Positions 4,289 to 8,551 of a stretch of 8,551 nucleotides of DNA are shown one piece after another; positions within the stretch are counted from its first letter, which is position 1; the number at the start of each line of letters is the position of its first letter. The notes beneath the pieces are model-generated. The model saw only the letters and a program-made list of their open reading frames with translations, was not told the DNA's origin and made no database searches. The stretch is taken from NCBI GenBank assembly GCA_030669265.1, contig DAOVDY010000018.1, forward strand, positions 1-8,551, written 5' to 3'. Source of the stretch: Desulfobacteraceae bacterium (GTDB lineage Bacteria; Desulfobacterota; DSM-4660; Desulfatiglandales; B25-G16). The translations under genes and the position numbers were made by a program.

Positions 4289-6814
4289 TCAAAGCTCCAC
4301 CTTCATCTCTTCTAAGGTATAAAATTCAAAGACATCCCCTGGCTTTATGTCATTATAATTTTCTAATCCCACACCACATTCAAAGCCTGAGGAAACATCC
4401 TTTGCATCATCTTTAAACCTCTTTAATGAAGACAGGTTCCCATCAAATATAACTACATCATCTCGCAACAGGCGTACCTTGGCACCTCTTTCAATCTTCC
4501 CATCAGTTACATAACAACCGGCAATAGTGCCCACCTTGGAGACGTGAAATATCTGTTTGATATCTGCTCTTCCAATAATATTCTCATTGTACACTGGTTC
4601 AAGGAGTCCTTCCATAGCAGATCGTATGTCTTCTATCACCTTATAGATAACATTGTAGAATCTTAAATCTACATTTTCTTTTCCTGCAAGGGTCTTTACA
4701 ACCGGATTTGCCCTCACATTAAAACAGATAACTATAGCCTTTGAAGCAGAGGCCAGCATTACATCGCTTTCCGTCACTGCTCCTGTCCCGCCATGTATAA
4801 CTTTTAACTTCACATCTTCTGTGCTTAGTTTAGTTAAAGAATCTACTAAAGCCTCTACTGATCCCTGCACATCGGCCTTGATTATAATGTTTAATTCCTT
4901 TACTTCACCCTCTTTAATCCTATCAAAAAGGTTATCGAGGCTCACAGAATCTCTTGTAGTTACTGTATCTAACCGAGCCTTGGTTTTTCTATGCTCGCTA
5001 ATTAATTTTGCCTTTTTTTCATCGGAAGTTACTATAAAGTCATCTCCGGCCATAGGTACACCAGAAATACCATATATTTCAACTGGCAGAGAGGGCGTTG
5101 CCGATTTTATCTTCTGACCTATATCATTAAGCATTGCCCTTACTCTGCCGTAATTCTCTCCACAAACAAAAAAGTCGCCTTGATTAAGGGTACCATCATG
5201 AATAAGAACAGTGGCAAAGGGACCCCTGTTTTTATCCAGTCTGGCTTCAATAATTACTCCCCTTGCATGCTTTTTATAGTTCGCCTTAGACTCTAATATC
5301 TCTGATTGAAGAAGTATGCTGTCAAGTAGTTCATCCACACCGCGTCCTGTCTTAGCAGATATCTCACTGAATAGGGTATCACCACCCCACTCCTCTGATA
5401 AGAATCCATATTTTGATAATTCTCTCCTCACCTTTTCTGGATCTGCGTTTGCCTTGTCGATCTTATTAACAGCAACAATGATTGGAATATTAGCTGCTTT
5501 CGCATGATCAATAGCCTCTATTGTTTGCTCCATCACTCCGTCATCAGCAGCAACAACTAATACAATCAAATCTGTTACCTTTGCACCTCTTGCCCGCATT
5601 GCAGTAAAGGCTTCATGCCCAGGTGTATCAAGAAACACTAAATCACCATGGGATGTGTGGACGTAATAGGCCCCTATATGCTGGGTTATTCCGCCAGCTT
5701 CTTTGTCAATAACCTTCGATTTTCTAATATAATCAAGAAGAGATGTTTTTCCATGATCGACATGCCCCATTATTGTAACCACTGGTGGTCGAGGGACAAG
5801 ATCTTCAGGTTTTTCCTCTTCCTCTTTAATTATCTCCTCCTCCTCAAAAGACGAGGGTTCTAATTCATATTCAAACTCACTTGCCACCAGAGAAGCAGAG
5901 TCAAAGTCAATTGTCTGATTAACGGTAACTATTATGTCTATATCCATCAATTTCTTAATGAGTTCTGTGGACTTAATACCCATCCGCCTTGCCAGCTCAG
6001 CTACGCTTATCACATCCGGGACCTTTATTTTCCTCTTTATAGCCTTGGGAACAGTTATCTCTGTCTGTTTTAATGTCTTCTTGTCAAGTTTGCCTTTAGC
6101 TTTTAATCTGCTTCTTCCTTCAAAGCCCTTTTCCCTGTCCCCATAGAGATCCTTCCGCTCAAAAATCTCTCTCCTTCGCCTGCGATAATCCTTTCGAGGA
6201 GTTATTTCTTCCTCTTTGTATTGCTTTGCCTTTTTTTCCTTTATCGCTTCTTTCTCTTTTTTATCTTCCTTCTCCGGAGAAATTGCAATTTCAGGTAACG
6301 GTATCGTAGTTACCGGCTCCTGAAGCTTCGTTACAGGTGGTTGAATTTCTGCCTTTTTTATTATCCTTGCCGGGATAGTCTTGGGTCTCTCTTTTTTCTT
6401 CCTCTCAATCTTAGGTTTGACCTCTTTGATGGGTTGTTCAGGAATAGGTATTTCTTTTAATTCCTGCGTAACTTCTTCTTCTAAAATCTCTTCTATTTTT
6501 TCCTCTGGCATTGAAATTTCTTTTTCAGGAGATGGTGTAACCTCCTCTTCAACTATCTGTTCTTCTTGGACTTTCTCTTCTATTTTAGGAATGATTTTCT
6601 TTCGTCTCCGGATAATGGTCGGCTTTATCCTTTTTTCCTCGAGAATTTCATCAGTTGCCCCTGAAAGATAATCTTTAGCCCGAGCTACATCATCCATATC
6701 AAGAGAACTCATATAGTTGTTGATAGGGAAACCAGCACTCTTTAATCGCTCAACCAGTTCATTAGAACTCATTTTTACTTCTTTGGCTAACTCGTAAACC
6801 CTTAACTTACCCAT
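4289..6814 (-). CDS. infB: Translation initiation factor IF-2
   Basis: IF-2 is the GTPase that places initiator fMet-tRNA on the 30S subunit and promotes subunit joining. The 841-residue protein is complete. An IF2-N domain spans about 1-51 ([21 protein letters not shown]). A long Glu/Lys/Pro-rich linker spans about 52-255, and a second IF2-N-type domain about 268-320 ([21 protein letters not shown]). The G domain has GHVDHGKT at 350-357, DTPGH at 396-400, NKID at 450-453 and SAK at 486-488. Domains II, III and the tRNA-binding C2 domain follow and look normal ([12 protein letters not shown], then SAMEGLLEP). ATG at 6814-6812 overlaps the nusA end by 8 nt, and GGAGGAG (6824-6818) lies just upstream. 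The linker passage [16 protein letters not shown] recalls deltaproteobacterial IF2. No YlxR or L7Ae-like gene lies between nusA and infB. Confidence 0.98.
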   Translation of the reverse strand: MGKLRVYELAKEVKMSSNELVERLKSAGFPINNYMSSLDMDDVARAKDYLSGATDEILEEKRIKPTIIRRRKKIIPKIEEKVQEEQIVEEEVTPSPEKEISMPEEKIEEILEEEVTQELKEIPIPEQPIKEVKPKIERKKKERPKTIPARIIKKAEIQPPVTKLQEPVTTIPLPEIAISPEKEDKKEKEAIKEKKAKQYKEEEITPRKDYRRRRREIFERKDLYGDREKGFEGRSRLKAKGKLDKKTLKQTEITVPKAIKRKIKVPDVISVAELARRMGIKSTELIKKLMDIDIIVTVNQTIDFDSASLVASEFEYELEPSSFEEEEIIKEEEEKPEDLVPRPPVVTIMGHVDHGKTSLLDYIRKSKVIDKEAGGITQHIGAYYVHTSHGDLVFLDTPGHEAFTAMRARGAKVTDLIVLVVAADDGVMEQTIEAIDHAKAANIPIIVAVNKIDKANADPEKVRRELSKYGFLSEEWGGDTLFSEISAKTGRGVDELLDSILLQSEILESKANYKKHARGVIIEARLDKNRGPFATVLIHDGTLNQGDFFVCGENYGRVRAMLNDIGQKIKSATPSLPVEIYGISGVPMAGDDFIVTSDEKKAKLISEHRKTKARLDTVTTRDSVSLDNLFDRIKEGEVKELNIIIKADVQGSVEALVDSLTKLSTEDVKLKVIHGGTGAVTESDVMLASASKAIVICFNVRANPVVKTLAGKENVDLRFYNVIYKVIEDIRSAMEGLLEPVYNENIIGRADIKQIFHVSKVGTIAGCYVTDGKIERGAKVRLLRDDVVIFDGNLSSLKRFKDDAKDVSSGFECGVGLENYNDIKPGDVFEFYTLEEMKVEL

Positions 6815-8108
6815 TTACTCCTCCGGGCAATCCCTCCGTTTCTTCATCCGAGGCTTTTTCATTATCAGAAACTACTGTCTGCGTATAATTCAGGGCCCCT
6901 TGGATCAATTCTTTGGCCTTTTTTTCACTAATTCCCTTTATACTTGCCAAATCAACTTCATCTGCTTTTGCAATATCCTCTATTGATCTAAAGCCTATCT
7001 CATCAAGAGAGGTTGCCAATTTTTTACCGACCCCAGGAATCTTAAGCAAGGATTGATAATCCTCTTTTAATTTTTTATTATATTCTGAATCGCTACTTAC
7101 ATCTAATTTCCAGTTTGTAACACGAGATGCTAACCTAACATTTTGACCCCTTTTTCCAATAGCAAGAGAAAGTTGATCATCTAGTACAACTACTTCCATG
7201 CTTCTGTTCTCTTCATCAACTATAACCCTTAAAATTTCAGCCGGGGCTAAGGCATTACATACAAATTTTGCTGGATCAGGGTCCCACTTTATAATATCAA
7301 TCCGCTCACCTCTTAGTTCCTGAACTACCGCCTGCACCCTTGATCCCTTCATGCCAACACAGGCCCCTACTGGATCAACATCCCTATCCTTTGAAGCCAC
7401 AGCTATTTTAGCCCTGCTTCCAGGTTCTCGTGCTACCTGCATAATGGTCACAATGCCATCGGAAATTTCTGGTACTTCATTTTCGAATAAGGCTGATAGA
7501 AAGTTAGGATGAGTCCGAGATAATATTATTTGAGGACCTCTGCTGAATTGTTTCACATCGTAAATATAGGCCCTGATCCTATCACCCTGTATGTATGTTT
7601 CCTTCGGGATTTGTTCTTTAGCTGGAAGTTCAGCTTCTGATTTACCCAGATTAGCAATAATGGAGCCTTTATCATAACGCTGCACAATACCGTTAATTAT
7701 CTCTCCTTTCCTATCCTTAAAGTCATCATAAACAGCATCCCTCTCTGCCTCTCTGAGCCTCTGCATTATTACCTGTTTAGCTGACTGAGCCGCTATCCTT
7801 CCCAGTGCATCTATATCCGTTTTCATGCCCAAGCTGTCCCCTATCTCTGATTCTGGATCAAGCTTTCTTGCTTCTTTTAAGGATACCTGAAGCCTCTCAT
7901 CTGTTACATCCTTTACCACCTCTTTGAACTCAAAAACCTCGATCTCCCCAATTTCCGTATTAAAGCTTACCTCTAACTCATATTCTGACCCAAATTTCTT
8001 TTTAACAGCTGAGGTAACTGCCTCTTCCAGAGCCTCTATAAGGGTTTTAGAATCAATTCCTTTATCTCTACTTACCTGATCAATAGTTCTCAATAAATCT
8101 GTAATCAT
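6807..8108 (-). CDS. nusA: Transcription termination/antitermination factor NusA
   Basis: NusA binds RNA polymerase and nascent RNA, modulates pausing, termination and antitermination, and helps couple transcription to translation and rRNA synthesis. The 433-residue protein is complete. The polymerase-binding N-terminal domain spans about 1-125. An S1 domain follows at about 132-197 (GIVQRYDKGSIIANLGKSEAELP). KH1 carries VGACVGMKGSRVQAVVQEL (GMKG 242-245) and KH2 carries LSLAIGKRGQNVRLASRV (GKRG 318-321). A C-terminal helix-hairpin-helix region at about 353-405 (LLKIPGVGKKLA, then IKGISEKKAKELI) resembles one acidic-repeat-type unit, followed by an acidic tail. It lacks the two full repeats of the E. 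coli protein, which is common outside Gammaproteobacteria. ATG at 8108-8106 is 3 nt after the rimP stop, with AGGGA inside the end of rimP as ribosome binding site. The stop overlaps infB by 8 nt. Confidence 0.98.
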   Translation of the reverse strand: MITDLLRTIDQVSRDKGIDSKTLIEALEEAVTSAVKKKFGSEYELEVSFNTEIGEIEVFEFKEVVKDVTDERLQVSLKEARKLDPESEIGDSLGMKTDIDALGRIAAQSAKQVIMQRLREAERDAVYDDFKDRKGEIINGIVQRYDKGSIIANLGKSEAELPAKEQIPKETYIQGDRIRAYIYDVKQFSRGPQIILSRTHPNFLSALFENEVPEISDGIVTIMQVAREPGSRAKIAVASKDRDVDPVGACVGMKGSRVQAVVQELRGERIDIIKWDPDPAKFVCNALAPAEILRVIVDEENRSMEVVVLDDQLSLAIGKRGQNVRLASRVTNWKLDVSSDSEYNKKLKEDYQSLLKIPGVGKKLATSLDEIGFRSIEDIAKADEVDLASIKGISEKKAKELIQGALNYTQTVVSDNEKASDEETEGLPGGVNG

Positions 8109-8111
8109 CGT

Positions 8112-8551
8112 CTATTCCCTGCCCATAAAATAATTATCAAATTCATACTTTAGTCTCGCCTTATCTATCTCGTTCAAGGGCAATTCGACTAAATTATTAT
8201 CATCCATTACGAGGCTTATCACCCCTTCCTTTATATCGGCGAGGCATCCTGTAAAATTCCTTCTTTTGTTGATAGGCCTGGACATCTTTAATTGCACCAT
8301 CTTACCGATTGAACGTATAAAATCATCTTCTTTTGTTAATGGCCTGTTCAGACCTGGAGAAGAAACCTCCAGCACATAGGACAAATTAATGTTATTCTCT
8401 GCCTCAATTAAATCACCAAGCTCCCTACTAATGCTGGCACAGTCGTCTATCGTAACCCCTCCTTGTTTATCTATAAAAACCCTGAGTATCCATCTACCTC
8501 TTTCAAATTGAAACTCAACATCCACCAGCTCCATACCAAATTCAGGTAAAA
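8112..8551 (-). CDS. rimP: Ribosome maturation factor RimP, 5' end beyond right edge
   Basis: RimP binds early 30S precursors and helps assemble the S12-containing region. The visible part contains the N-terminal domain core (LVDVEFQFERGRWILRVFID), GVTIDDCASISRELG, the family signature LEVSSPGLNRPL, then the C-terminal SH3-like barrel (FTGCLADIKEGVISL, ending LNEIDKARLKYEF). An ATG at 8534-8532 gives 140 residues, but I do not take it as the start. The frame stays open upstream to the window edge and encodes LPEFG before that Met. RimP proteins normally have a further helix there ending in (L/F)G-x-ELV, so this Met is internal and the true start lies past 8551. The order rimP-nusA is the standard start of this operon. 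Confidence 0.95.
   Translation of the reverse strand, partial: LPEFGMELVDVEFQFERGRWILRVFIDKQGGVTIDDCASISRELGDLIEAENNINLSYVLEVSSPGLNRPLTKEDDFIRSIGKMVQLKMSRPINKRRNFTGCLADIKEGVISLVMDDNNLVELPLNEIDKARLKYEFDNYFMGRE

Noticed and set aside
5316..6671. Several plus-strand frames of 60-100 codons opposite infB
   Set aside because: Shadows of the infB coding strand; the translations are Ser/Phe/Leu-rich low-complexity products of antisense Glu/Lys codons.

Overview
This window holds one continuous minus-strand gene cluster for ribosome maturation, translation initiation and RNA decay. In transcription order (right to left) it reads rimP (5' end beyond the right edge), nusA, infB, a DUF503/YlxP gene, rbfA, an NrnA-type DHH phosphoesterase gene, truB, rpsO and pnp (3' end beyond the left edge). 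There is no credible plus-strand gene, no tRNA or rRNA, no CRISPR array and no recognisable transposase.

The gene order is the classic bacterial nusA-infB operon. The variant with DUF503, rbfA, a DHH phosphoesterase and truB running straight into rpsO and pnp, without ylxR, ylxQ or ribF, recalls Deltaproteobacteria and some uncultivated phyla. The second half of the IF2 linker also looks deltaproteobacterial. The genes are fairly AT-rich and the spacers carry short-period repeats of a kind I associate with uncultivated lineages such as Omnitrophica or Desantisbacteria. Lineage assignment from this window is low confidence.

Right half (4000-8551): rimP, nusA, infB and the DUF503 gene are packed tightly. 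Gaps are 1-3 nt or the genes overlap, and nothing unusual lies between them. NusA and IF2 are intact and carry all expected motifs.

Left half (1-4000): the packing loosens wherever repeats appear. A 266-bp spacer between the DUF503 gene and rbfA holds a 73-bp-spaced pair of hairpin repeats and a five-unit 9-bp tandem array ending 2 nt from the rbfA start codon. The nrnA-truB junction holds heptamer-like repeats, a strongly GC-rich palindromic block and more heptamers that abut the conserved first residues of TruB. That whole stretch is open in the truB frame, so truB seems to have lost its native start and to begin inside repeat DNA. The truB stop codon also lies in a short-period repeat. By contrast rpsO has a textbook Shine-Dalgarno sequence and a normal start.

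Functionally, NusA couples transcription to translation; IF2, RimP, RbfA and S15 serve 30S assembly and initiation; TruB makes pseudouridine 55 in tRNA; PNPase and the NrnA-like enzyme together degrade RNA to mononucleotides. The most interesting aspect is how repeats have been accommodated exactly at gene boundaries of an essential operon.
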